A stretch of 11,460 bases of DNA from a bacterium (lineage in GTDB: Bacteria; Margulisbacteria; Marinamargulisbacteria; SXXA01): NCBI GenBank assembly GCA_010027915.1, contig RGUG01000022.1, positions 1 to 11,460 on the forward strand, given 5' to 3'. Made by a program: the position numbers and the translations under genes. Shown piece after piece: positions 1-6,881 of this stretch; the stretch's first letter is position 1; every line of letters begins with the position of its first letter. The notes beneath the pieces are model-generated. The model saw nothing but the letters and a program-made list of their open reading frames with translations, made no database searches and had not been told where the DNA came from.

Positions 1-37
1 CACAAAAAGACCGTTGCCATCTGCCAAACATGCCCAT
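1..37 (-). CDS. Possible start of a gene leaving the window (very partial)
   Basis: On the minus strand an ATG at 37-35 (and a second in-frame ATG at 31-29) follows a purine-rich stretch with GAGGTGAGG a few bases upstream, which could act as a ribosome binding site. Only about a dozen codons remain before the edge (reading MGMFGRWQRSFC), so no family can be named. A TATATA box at 153-148 lies about 110 bases upstream and could drive it. The call rests only on start context and is weak. Confidence 0.2.
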   Translation of the reverse strand, partial: MGMFGRWQRSFC

Positions 38-486
38 GCCTCACCTCAAAACCCATTCAAACGAAACATCCAACCTGGCAACCTTGTCACACAAGTAAAA
101 TCGATGGGGGCATGAATCGCCACCCACTGTCGTTGCACCCCCCCCTTTATATAGATTCAATCATCAGAGGCCAGTCACTTGAGGGGACTAACACACTCAC
201 CCTTCCCATGAGAACGAGATGATGACTGAGTGGGTTCAAGGGCACGCCACGCTTGCCATCGCCCCCGCCCCATCGATACACGACAAAGCATCATCCGGGT
301 ACACAAAACACCTTCATCACATCCCAGATATCAGCCCCCTATCACCACCCACTGGGTACACACCCGAACACGACGCGATGTCATCATCACCCAATCCATT
401 GACTGAATGAGTCGCAAGGGAGCACGTCCCCACAGAATGGGGCCCCATCCATCGGGTCATCCAACAGGGTGAGTGTCCTACCCAAG

Positions 487-505
487 GGGGTGTGATCACC
501 ACCCC
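487..505 (-). terminator. GC-rich hairpin downstream of the DHS-like gene
   Basis: GGGGTG (487-492) pairs perfectly with CACCCC (500-505) around a 7-base loop containing the palindrome TGATCA. It lies 26 bases past the stop codon of the last gene of the minus-strand operon, where a transcription end would be expected. No T run follows on the minus strand, so it is not a classical intrinsic terminator. It could instead protect a 3' end or be incidental. Confidence 0.25.
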
Positions 506-531
506 GTCACCGCAATGGGAGACCAGCACCC

Positions 532-1572
532 CTATCCCGTGGTGTGACTGATCAATCGATTCAGTCGTTTGCCCTCACGGCCTTTCCAACTGCCTTTGTG
601 ATAGGCGTAACCCGCCATCAATGGGAACGCAATCGTGGCCTCTGAAAACACCATCTGCTCGTATACCGTATCCACCTTGCCCCACGAACAGGCCTCTTTT
701 AGTGTTGACCCAGACAAGGCCCCATCACGCTCATCGGCAACCGTAATTTGGACCGCATACTTGTGCATGGCCACATCCTGATCGGTAATAATTTCAGCTG
801 CGACCACAATATCCTGAACAAAGTTTTTGGGTACCCCACCACCCAGCATCCAAATCCCCGTATCCGGATGGGCCAACTTAATTTGGGTGATCTCATAAAA
901 ATCAGCTGCCGAATCAATGGTGACTTTGGGTCCTTTGGTCACGTGTTGATGATGCACCAACCCAAAACCTGCGGAACAATCAGAAAATGCCGGCACAAAA
1001 ATGGGCACCTCTTTTTCAAAAGCAGTACGCACAATCGATCGGGGCCCATGGGGATGATGCTGCTGTAAATAGCGTCCCATTTCAACAATAAACTCACGCG
1101 ATGAATAGGGACGTGGTGCCAAAGTGCCACACAATTGGGCAATCGTATCGTCGCAAACCCTTAGGTTTTCTTCATCAATAAATGTGTCATAAATCCGATC
1201 AATCATCAGGGTACGCAGTTCATGATCATCCACATCCGGTGTTCCCACATAATGGTGAAACCCCAATGCCTCAAAAAAATCTTGGTCGACGATATTCGCA
1301 CCCGTCGAGACAATCGCATCGACCATATTGGCATCCAATAATGAGATGATCACCTCCTTGAGCCCCGCACTAATCAACGATCCGGCTAAGGTCAATATGA
1401 CCACACACCCATGATCCCCCATCATGCGGTCCACAATGTGAGACGCCCTCGCCAAATTGCGTGCCTGAAACGCCGTTTGACCCATCGCATCGATCATACC
1501 CACCACATTAAAATCATCCAGCGATACATGAACCACTCGTTGGGCCAGCAATGCTTGTTTTCTTGTATTCAT
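532..1572 (-). CDS. Deoxyhypusine-synthase-family protein (bacterial DHS-like)
   Basis: This 346-aa protein has the full length of the DHS family. Seen: an NAD-fold TGAN at 91-94, LGGGVPKN at 243-250, and the signature EACSWGK at 293-299. Lys299 corresponds to the lysine that forms the enzyme-aminobutyl imine in true DHS. In eukaryotic DHS the segment after GGGV reads KHH with a functional histidine; here it reads KNF (249-251), so that histidine is absent. Family knowledge: bacteria lack eIF5A, and bacterial homologues have been linked to polyamine transfer such as homospermidine formation from spermidine or putrescine. By inference this cytoplasmic enzyme moves an aminobutyl group between polyamines; its substrate is unproven. 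It is the last gene of the operon. Its ATG overlaps the gltX stop as ATGA, and GAGGAG sits 6 bases upstream. No other polyamine gene is visible here. Confidence 0.88.
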   Translation of the reverse strand: MNTRKQALLAQRVVHVSLDDFNVVGMIDAMGQTAFQARNLARASHIVDRMMGDHGCVVILTLAGSLISAGLKEVIISLLDANMVDAIVSTGANIVDQDFFEALGFHHYVGTPDVDDHELRTLMIDRIYDTFIDEENLRVCDDTIAQLCGTLAPRPYSSREFIVEMGRYLQQHHPHGPRSIVRTAFEKEVPIFVPAFSDCSAGFGLVHHQHVTKGPKVTIDSAADFYEITQIKLAHPDTGIWMLGGGVPKNFVQDIVVAAEIITDQDVAMHKYAVQITVADERDGALSGSTLKEACSWGKVDTVYEQMVFSEATIAFPLMAGYAYHKGSWKGREGKRLNRLISHTTG

Positions 1573-2999
1573 CCCATTCTCCTCACCATCATCGAGACCC
1601 TGTTACCCAATTGAACGGGTCCTATTACCGCCATCCACTGCCCCAAATGAGGGCCCGTCGCTTGCCCCGTTAACACCCAACGAACCGATTTAAACCCCTT
1701 GCCTTTGGGGATACCCAGTCCGGACACCCACTCGCCCAAAGACCGATCCAAGGCCGACGCGGTCCAATCGGTTTGAGACGAGACCCACCCCGCTAATCCC
1801 GATACCACCAATGGCTCCAACGATCCCTCGGGTAACCCCTGCAAAACGGACCCTACCCACTCATCTGAATGAGCATAGACCTGCAAATACGACTCAAATT
1901 CCGTTAAAAAATGGACGTTATCACGCACCGACACCAGCATGGCAAGCAAACGATCACGGCCAGGATAACCCAAAGAGGCCATCAAGCCATCGGTTAAATA
2001 CGGCATCACATGATCTACCAATTGATCATCTGGCAACCGGCGAATGTAATGACCATTGAGCGATTTTAATTTTTCAGGGTCAAACACAGCCCCAGATTTG
2101 GTCACACGGTCCAACGAAAAAACCGCCACCATCTCAGCCCAACTCATCACATCACGGCCGTGTGGATCGGACCAACCCAACAACATCAACTGATTGAGTA
2201 GTGCCTCGGGCAACACCCCCATCTCTCGATACGCTATCACACTCGTGGCCCCGTGCCGCTTTGACAACTTGCTTTTATCCGAGCCCAAAATCATGGGTAA
2301 ATGTGCAAATTGAGGGGATGCGGCACCCAACGCCTCGTACAGGGCCATTTGCTTGGGGGTATTTGAAATATGGTCTTCACCCCGAATCACCATCGTAATG
2401 CCCATATCACGATCATCCACCACCACCGCAAAATTATAACTGGGTGTCCCATCTGACTTTAACATCACAAAATCACCCAATAAATCACCGTCAAACACAA
2501 TCTCACCACGCACCACATCCTGAAAATGCCACTGGCGACCAACTGGCATGGCAAACCGTATAACGGATGGACGGCCATCATCGGCCTGAACCCCGGCCCC
2601 ACGACACCGTCCCGAATAAATATAAGGCCGTTTTGCTGCCTCGGCTTGTGCCCGCTCTGCCTCCAATTCCAAATCGGTACACACACACCGATACGCATGA
2701 CCCGACGCCACCAGCTGCTCAGCCACCTCACGGTATCGGGCTAAGCGCTCGGATTGACGATATGGACCCACCAACCCTCCCATCTCAGGCCCCTCATCCA
2801 TTGTAAGGCCCAACCAGGCCAAGCCGTCATAAATCCCTTGTTCATAGGACCGATCAGAGCGGGCCAGGTCCGTATCCTCGATACGCAATACCACCACCCC
2901 GCCCATGGCCTCCCGGGCCATCACATTAAACAGGGCCGTACGCAAGGTTCCGATGTGCAAGTGTCCCGTAGGAGACGGGGCAAAACGAAAACGGTTCAT
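1569..2999 (-). CDS. gltX: Glutamyl-tRNA synthetase
   Basis: It charges tRNA(Glu) with glutamate using ATP in the cytoplasm, and in organisms lacking GlnRS may also mischarge tRNA(Gln). The 476-aa protein has class I features: FAPSPTGHLHIGT at 6-18 with the HIGH-type motif HIGT (15-18), RIEDTD at 39-44, RGEDHISNTPKQ at 206-217, and the KMSKS-type motif KLSKR at 244-248. Cysteines 105, 107 and 132 match the CxC...C spacing of the zinc site of GluRS. The C-terminal anticodon-binding part is full length. The frame stays open about 95 codons further upstream, but the family N-terminus begins at MNRFRFAPSP. The start ATG overlaps the stop of the amidase gene (ATGA at 2999-2996). No Shine-Dalgarno is visible, which suggests translational coupling. 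Whether it is discriminating or not cannot be read by eye. Confidence 0.97.
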   Translation of the reverse strand: MNRFRFAPSPTGHLHIGTLRTALFNVMAREAMGGVVVLRIEDTDLARSDRSYEQGIYDGLAWLGLTMDEGPEMGGLVGPYRQSERLARYREVAEQLVASGHAYRCVCTDLELEAERAQAEAAKRPYIYSGRCRGAGVQADDGRPSVIRFAMPVGRQWHFQDVVRGEIVFDGDLLGDFVMLKSDGTPSYNFAVVVDDRDMGITMVIRGEDHISNTPKQMALYEALGAASPQFAHLPMILGSDKSKLSKRHGATSVIAYREMGVLPEALLNQLMLLGWSDPHGRDVMSWAEMVAVFSLDRVTKSGAVFDPEKLKSLNGHYIRRLPDDQLVDHVMPYLTDGLMASLGYPGRDRLLAMLVSVRDNVHFLTEFESYLQVYAHSDEWVGSVLQGLPEGSLEPLVVSGLAGWVSSQTDWTASALDRSLGEWVSGLGIPKGKGFKSVRWVLTGQATGPHLGQWMAVIGPVQLGNRVSMMVRRMG

Positions 3000-3811
3000 G
3001 GCATGGTAACCGTGTGATCCAACACCGGAAATTGGGCCCTTAAATCCCGTTGCGAAAACCCATCCAAATCGGCCACCAATACCTCTTCGCCATCCGCCGA
3101 CCCTTTGGCTAAAATTTGACCCCACGGATTCACAATCAAACTGTTGCCATAGGTTGGAACACCCCCATTGGCCAATCCATGTTGATTGGGTGCCAATACA
3201 AAACACAAGTTTTCGACTGCCCGTGCCCTGACCAACACTTCCCAATGGGCCGCACCTGTTGGTTTGGTAAAGGAACTGGGCACGCACAAAATGGTCACAC
3301 CCCTGGCGGCATAATACCGGTATAATTCCGGGAATCGTAAATCATAACAAATACTAAGCCCCACTTTATAATCGCCCACTTTCCCAATGCTGGGCGAAGA
3401 GCCCGGCAAAAAAGTGTCCGATTCCCGAATGGTATGCCGCTCAACTTGCACATCAAACAAATGCATTTTTCGGTAGACGGTTTGAATGGCCCCATCCTCA
3501 TCAATCAACACCGATGTATTGGCCACCCGATCATTACCCAATACGTTTTCAATCACACTACCCAACAAAATCGCCACATTGTAATCCTTGGCTATTTTCT
3601 GAAAGACCTTGGTCGTCGGGCCCGGAATTGACTCGGCATGAGACAACACGCCCTCTTTGGGACCACGGTATGAAAACACTTCCGGCAACACCACAAATTT
3701 GGCCCCTTTTTGAATGCCTTCCATCACCAGTGCCTGGGCTTTGGCCATATTGGCCTGATAATCGGTCCCCGCATTTAACTGTACTACCCCCGCCCGAATG
3801 GTTGCCGTCAT
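2996..3811 (-). CDS. Nitrilase-superfamily amidohydrolase (Nit1/Nit2-like)
   Basis: A 271-aa carbon-nitrogen hydrolase, the usual length for the family. The catalytic triad is visible: Glu44 in LPEVF, Lys115 in YRKMHLFDV, and the nucleophile Cys155 in GLSICYDLRFPELYR. The second conserved glutamate region is present in HWEVLVRARAVEN (189-201). Overall wording is closest to the Nit branch, whose known members hydrolyse deaminated glutathione or alpha-keto-acid omega-amides as metabolite repair; the exact substrate here is an inference. N-carbamoylputrescine amidase is a less likely alternative despite the DHS-like neighbour, because the match is to the Nit group. No signal peptide, so cytoplasmic. 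The start ATG follows AAGGAG with 9 bases between. It lies 26 bases after the upstream gene and overlaps gltX by 4 bases. Confidence 0.9.
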   Translation of the reverse strand: MTATIRAGVVQLNAGTDYQANMAKAQALVMEGIQKGAKFVVLPEVFSYRGPKEGVLSHAESIPGPTTKVFQKIAKDYNVAILLGSVIENVLGNDRVANTSVLIDEDGAIQTVYRKMHLFDVQVERHTIRESDTFLPGSSPSIGKVGDYKVGLSICYDLRFPELYRYYAARGVTILCVPSSFTKPTGAAHWEVLVRARAVENLCFVLAPNQHGLANGGVPTYGNSLIVNPWGQILAKGSADGEEVLVADLDGFSQRDLRAQFPVLDHTVTMP

Positions 3812-3837
3812 ATGATCCTTCTCCTTATTTTTTGGGG

Positions 3838-5679
3838 TTACCCCAACGCCAAAGTGGGTGTTTCTGGCCCCATAATATGGGCATATACCTGGCAAATACG
3901 GTCCAACTCTTGACGCAATTGGGCCAAGTCAGATCGTATCAACGAATCATGGGCAAATGACACCGCCCGATTGGCCAACAATGCCACATAATAATCCAAG
4001 CCTTTTCGCAACTGATGAAAATACCCACGCAAATACACCACCCGCTTGGTAGGAGGTGCTGGCAACGACGCCTTTAATTCAGCCAAAAAATGGGTGACAT
4101 ACATACGGGCCTCTTCAACGAATAAATGAGGACGGGGCCCCTCATCCATCACATTAAGCCGCCCATAAATATGGGCCACCATGTCCGCAAACGATATTAT
4201 TTTTGAAAAATACGCCAAATTGGGGCCGGGGCATACCGCCGTTTTTAACGGTCGTTTGTTATCAATCCCAAACCGTAGCAACGCACTGGCCGCCAAATCC
4301 TCACACAAACACGCCTTGTCAATCACAGACTGCACATGCCATGCCTGTTCGTCTGAGGACATACCCGATTGGGCAATCTCAGCCAGTTTCTTTTTCTGAA
4401 AAACAGAGGATGCCGTGCAAATGGGTTTGGTCGTATACTCTGTATTGGACACCAAAAAGCCTTTCGGACAAGGGCTGCCTGGCTTTCCATCCGCCGCTCG
4501 CTGATACTTCTGCACCTCACTAGGAGACCCCTTGTAGGTATTAAACGGCACCCCCAATGGGCTAATCCCACTGGTATACAACCCATCGCGTTTGGTTGCC
4601 GCCAACTGGCGACGGGTATCATCATCCACATTGGTGACCTCTGGCACCAACAAAAAGGGTGTCCCCCAACCGGTCCCATCAAGCTGATAATAGTGCCGAA
4701 GCAACTGGTCTTCTTCATGGGTGCCAATGCCCCCTTGTACCGTAAACCGAGCCAATGGGGTGAGGGGGAGTGTGGCCCGACCATTGGCAAGGAGGGCCTC
4801 ATTGCAAATGGCATGCAACTCAGTTAACAAGGCCATCCGCTCTTGCTTGAATTCCTCTAAAATAGGCCCCATTAAATACCCATCCGTGGCAAACGCATGC
4901 CCACCACAATTCAGCCCCGATTCCACACGGTATTCTGACACCCAAATACCCTTTTTGGCCAAAAAGCGACCCTGAATTTGGGCCGACCTAAAATCAGATA
5001 CCTTTAAAATAATCCGTTTTTTAATGTGGCCTGTGTGATCAGGAAAAAAGTCGTCAAATTGGGCCACATACGCATACAAACGCCGGTTAAACCCTGCGGA
5101 TAACACAATCCCAGAATCAAGCTGAGAGGTGGCGTACCCTCGCAGTGCAGACAAGGCGTCCGAATCGGTTTCGGGCAAAAGATTACCCTGTTTATCATAA
5201 TTGCTTCGGTCTAATTTGGTCATGATATTCACATCTAATGACCCCATCACAAAACAGGATTTAATGGCCGCTTCTAGTGCTGGTTTTTGATCGTCTGATG
5301 CCAACTGAAACTGGGCCATCTGTTCTTTTAGTGGCGACGAATCAGGCAACAACGTGACATAGTCCCAAGACGCAGAACCCGGCTGAAAGGGTGAGGCACA
5401 CAAGGCATGAAACGAATGGGTGGACAATTCATGAACCAAGTCCAGATAGGCACGAATCCGTCGGGCCCGTGCATCGGGATCCCATCGATCAATGGGCTGA
5501 TACGGGATGTCATGGCACTGACAATAATGGGCCCGCATCGTTTCACAGAGATGATCATCGCCAATCGACATCACCGACGACACCCCATATCGGGCAATCC
5601 GAACAGGGGTATCAATAGTAAACGCAGTTCCCATGACGGGAATGTGGAACGTATGGGGATACCGACTCAACTCTGTCAC
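3838..5679 (-). CDS. Unknown TIM-barrel-like protein (nitronate monooxygenase/IMPDH-like fold) with cysteine-rich C-terminal part
   Basis: A 613-aa protein, first gene of the operon. It resembles a conserved bacterial family of unknown function that I recall only loosely. The first 350 residues look like an FMN-type TIM barrel: FHIPVMGTAFTIDTPVRIARYG at 11-32, LKVSDF at 225-230, SGLNCGGHAFATDG at 254-267 (compare the AGGH motif of nitronate monooxygenases), VQGGIGTHEED at 314-324 and DGTGWGTPFLLVPE at 334-347. The rest holds five cysteines: GSPCPKG (404), PIC (421), the pair CLC (457, 459) and VCPGPN (483). These could bind an Fe-S cluster or zinc, which is inference. The C-terminal 100 residues look helical. 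No signal peptide. The GTG start is chosen because AAAGGA lies 7 bases upstream; a longer frame adding 21 residues has no such site. Sitting ahead of an amidase and gltX suggests cytoplasmic metabolism. Confidence 0.8.
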   Translation of the reverse strand: MTELSRYPHTFHIPVMGTAFTIDTPVRIARYGVSSVMSIGDDHLCETMRAHYCQCHDIPYQPIDRWDPDARARRIRAYLDLVHELSTHSFHALCASPFQPGSASWDYVTLLPDSSPLKEQMAQFQLASDDQKPALEAAIKSCFVMGSLDVNIMTKLDRSNYDKQGNLLPETDSDALSALRGYATSQLDSGIVLSAGFNRRLYAYVAQFDDFFPDHTGHIKKRIILKVSDFRSAQIQGRFLAKKGIWVSEYRVESGLNCGGHAFATDGYLMGPILEEFKQERMALLTELHAICNEALLANGRATLPLTPLARFTVQGGIGTHEEDQLLRHYYQLDGTGWGTPFLLVPEVTNVDDDTRRQLAATKRDGLYTSGISPLGVPFNTYKGSPSEVQKYQRAADGKPGSPCPKGFLVSNTEYTTKPICTASSVFQKKKLAEIAQSGMSSDEQAWHVQSVIDKACLCEDLAASALLRFGIDNKRPLKTAVCPGPNLAYFSKIISFADMVAHIYGRLNVMDEGPRPHLFVEEARMYVTHFLAELKASLPAPPTKRVVYLRGYFHQLRKGLDYYVALLANRAVSFAHDSLIRSDLAQLRQELDRICQVYAHIMGPETPTLALG

Positions 5680-5686
5680 ATTGTTA

Positions 5687-5692
5687 TCCTTT
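5687..5692 (-). promoter_or_regulatory. Ribosome binding site fixing the GTG start of the TIM-barrel gene
   Basis: On the minus strand AAAGGA is followed by 7 bases and then GTG at 5679-5677. The ATG 21 codons further upstream has only T-rich sequence before it. This argues for the GTG start. Confidence 0.65.
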
Positions 5693-5969
5693 GTTAGTCC
5701 AAATTTGTTATTTAATCCAACCACACAAAAAAACCACCACAAATAAAGTAGCGTTGATCATCATGCAACCCCCAATTAACGGAAGTCTACTGGATTGACT
5801 CTCATTTGTATATCACCACTTACACCACTTTTTGCATCCTTCCCCCTACGCTCCTGATCTTGCCCACGCATGGTCTTTGCCCAGTACACCAGCACCCACC
5901 CACCGCATCACCCATCTAAGCATCATCCCCATGCCCCATCGCAACCGAAGTAGACGGCCAGCCTTCCCC

Positions 5970-5998
5970 GTGACACCCCCCCAGTGATTGGGTATAGT
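5970..5998 (+). promoter_or_regulatory. Sigma70-type promoter of the SDR gene, predicted leaderless
   Basis: The -35 box GTGACA (5970-5975) is followed by a 17-base spacer and the -10 box TATAGT (5993-5998); each box is one mismatch from consensus. Seven bases separate the -10 box from the ATG at 6006, so transcription should begin at or next to the A of the start codon. No Shine-Dalgarno is present. The spacer begins with seven C (5976-5982), a run able to change length. Confidence 0.6.
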
Positions 5999-6005
5999 AA
6001 GTCCC

Positions 6006-6881
6006 ATGCGTATCGTATTGATTGGAAGTAGTGGGGTACCCGGACTCTCGATTGCCCAGCACCTTCATAACGCTGGCTTGGACCTCACCGTGGCCTGCCG
6101 CACCGCACCCCACCCGTCGTCACCCTTATACGCCATGAAGTGGCAAATAACCGACCTAAGAGACCCCGTGGGCCTATCAAACCTGTTGGCCCATACCGAT
6201 GAATTAATACTCAATTTTTCAACCCCTCCGATTGCAAGACCCATTGGGTACATCCCCGAACGAGATGCCCTTGATGGCATTCTCACCATTGCCCATCAAC
6301 AACGGGTATCCCGACTACAATATCTGATGCCATTGTACGCCAAATCCATCGGGATTCGGGGGTTTCAATGGTGGTTACTTCGCATCAAAGAAGAAGCCAT
6401 GATGCGGCTGTGTCACTCCCCCGTTCCGGTCAGCATGATGTACCATTCCGTCCCCATGGAAGGATTGGAATGGGGATGCAGGATGGGAAATCGCCTGGTG
6501 ATCCCTTCTACGGAACAACGGGGCATCTATTGGATTGCCGGGTCTGATATCGCCCGGGCCATTCAAGCACTCATGACACACCCGCCGGGTGCCTCCCAAG
6601 AACATGTGTTACAGGGCCCCGAACGGCTGATTCCCATTGCGGCTGCCCGTCGATTGGCCTTTCACGCTCCCCAACTAAGCGTGCAACGGATTCCGTACTG
6701 GCCATTGGCACTCACCGCACGATGGAGCCATACCATTCAACACGTTCACCAATTAATAACGGCCATGACATTGCGAGACGAACCGTTTTTGGCACGCGAC
6801 ACCTGGAACCAGTTGGGGGCCCCACAGGTGACCATCAGTGCCTATGGCCAGATGATGTCCCAACGCCTGGGCCCATCATGA
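6006..6881 (+). CDS. NmrA-like atypical short-chain dehydrogenase/reductase family protein
   Basis: A 291-aa protein with an N-terminal Rossmann NAD(P)-binding motif, MRIVLIGSSGVPG, in which Gly7, Gly10 and Gly13 fit GxxGxxG. The later parts match atypical SDRs of the NmrA/NDUFA9-like group: IKEEAMMRL about residue 125, a segment resembling the usual 'sglpyTilRp' strand (PVPVSMMYHSVPMEGL), SDIARAIQAL about 185, and LQGPERLIPIAAARRLA near 205. Such proteins may reduce substrates, sense redox cofactors or act in cofactor and complex assembly; the role here is unknown. No signal peptide or clear membrane segment. ATG 6006 is preferred to the in-frame TTG at 5988, which lies inside the promoter. 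The stop overlaps the next start (ATGA, 6878-6881), so the solute-binding gene is translationally coupled. Confidence 0.75.
   Translation: MRIVLIGSSGVPGLSIAQHLHNAGLDLTVACRTAPHPSSPLYAMKWQITDLRDPVGLSNLLAHTDELILNFSTPPIARPIGYIPERDALDGILTIAHQQRVSRLQYLMPLYAKSIGIRGFQWWLLRIKEEAMMRLCHSPVPVSMMYHSVPMEGLEWGCRMGNRLVIPSTEQRGIYWIAGSDIARAIQALMTHPPGASQEHVLQGPERLIPIAAARRLAFHAPQLSVQRIPYWPLALTARWSHTIQHVHQLITAMTLRDEPFLARDTWNQLGAPQVTISAYGQMMSQRLGPS

Larger units (their letters stand above)
1..531. other. Left-edge region without a convincing complete gene
   Basis: No frame here reads as a protein family I recognise. The short open frames on either strand lack a good ribosome binding site and consist of His/Pro/Ser-rich sequence typical of chance translation of C-rich DNA. 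The region does hold a run of eight C at 138-145, a TATATA box next to it on the minus strand (148-153), a possible minus-strand gene start at 35-37, and a GC-rich hairpin at 487-505 downstream of the deoxyhypusine-synthase-like gene. It is best read as intergenic DNA, possibly with decayed coding sequence. Confidence 0.5.
5680..6005. other. Divergent intergenic region (about 326 bases)
   Basis: This lies between the minus-strand gltX operon and the plus-strand SDR gene. The SDR side holds the clear promoter at 5970-5998. The operon side is A/T-rich, with a run of seven T on the sense strand near 5728-5734. Its best promoter guess is TTGCAT, 17 bases, TATTTG, which matches consensus poorly, so the operon promoter is not settled. 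Between about 5820 and 5965 the DNA is C-rich with no gene, tRNA-like fold or strong hairpin that I can see. Confidence 0.5.

Noticed and set aside
219..410. 63-codon plus-strand open frame
   Set aside because: No ribosome binding site, His/Pro/Ser-rich low-information protein, no family likeness; consistent with chance in C-rich DNA.
3000..3287. N-terminal extension of gltX by about 95 codons
   Set aside because: Overlaps the amidase coding region and has no relation to the GluRS family; MNRFRFAPSP is the normal N-terminus and fits the ATGA overlap.
2996..3811. N-carbamoylputrescine amidase (polyamine pathway) as the identity of the amidase
   Set aside because: Tempting given the DHS-like neighbour, but length and wording around the Cys and Lys match the Nit1/Nit2 branch better.
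4323..4827. Long alternative frames (150-163 codons) on both strands within the TIM-barrel gene
   Set aside because: They are shadows of a full-length frame with conserved motifs; length is explained by GC-rich codon bias.
5680..5742. 21-residue extension of the TIM-barrel protein (MWWFF...)
   Set aside because: No ribosome binding site before that ATG, whereas the GTG at 5679 has AAAGGA at good spacing.
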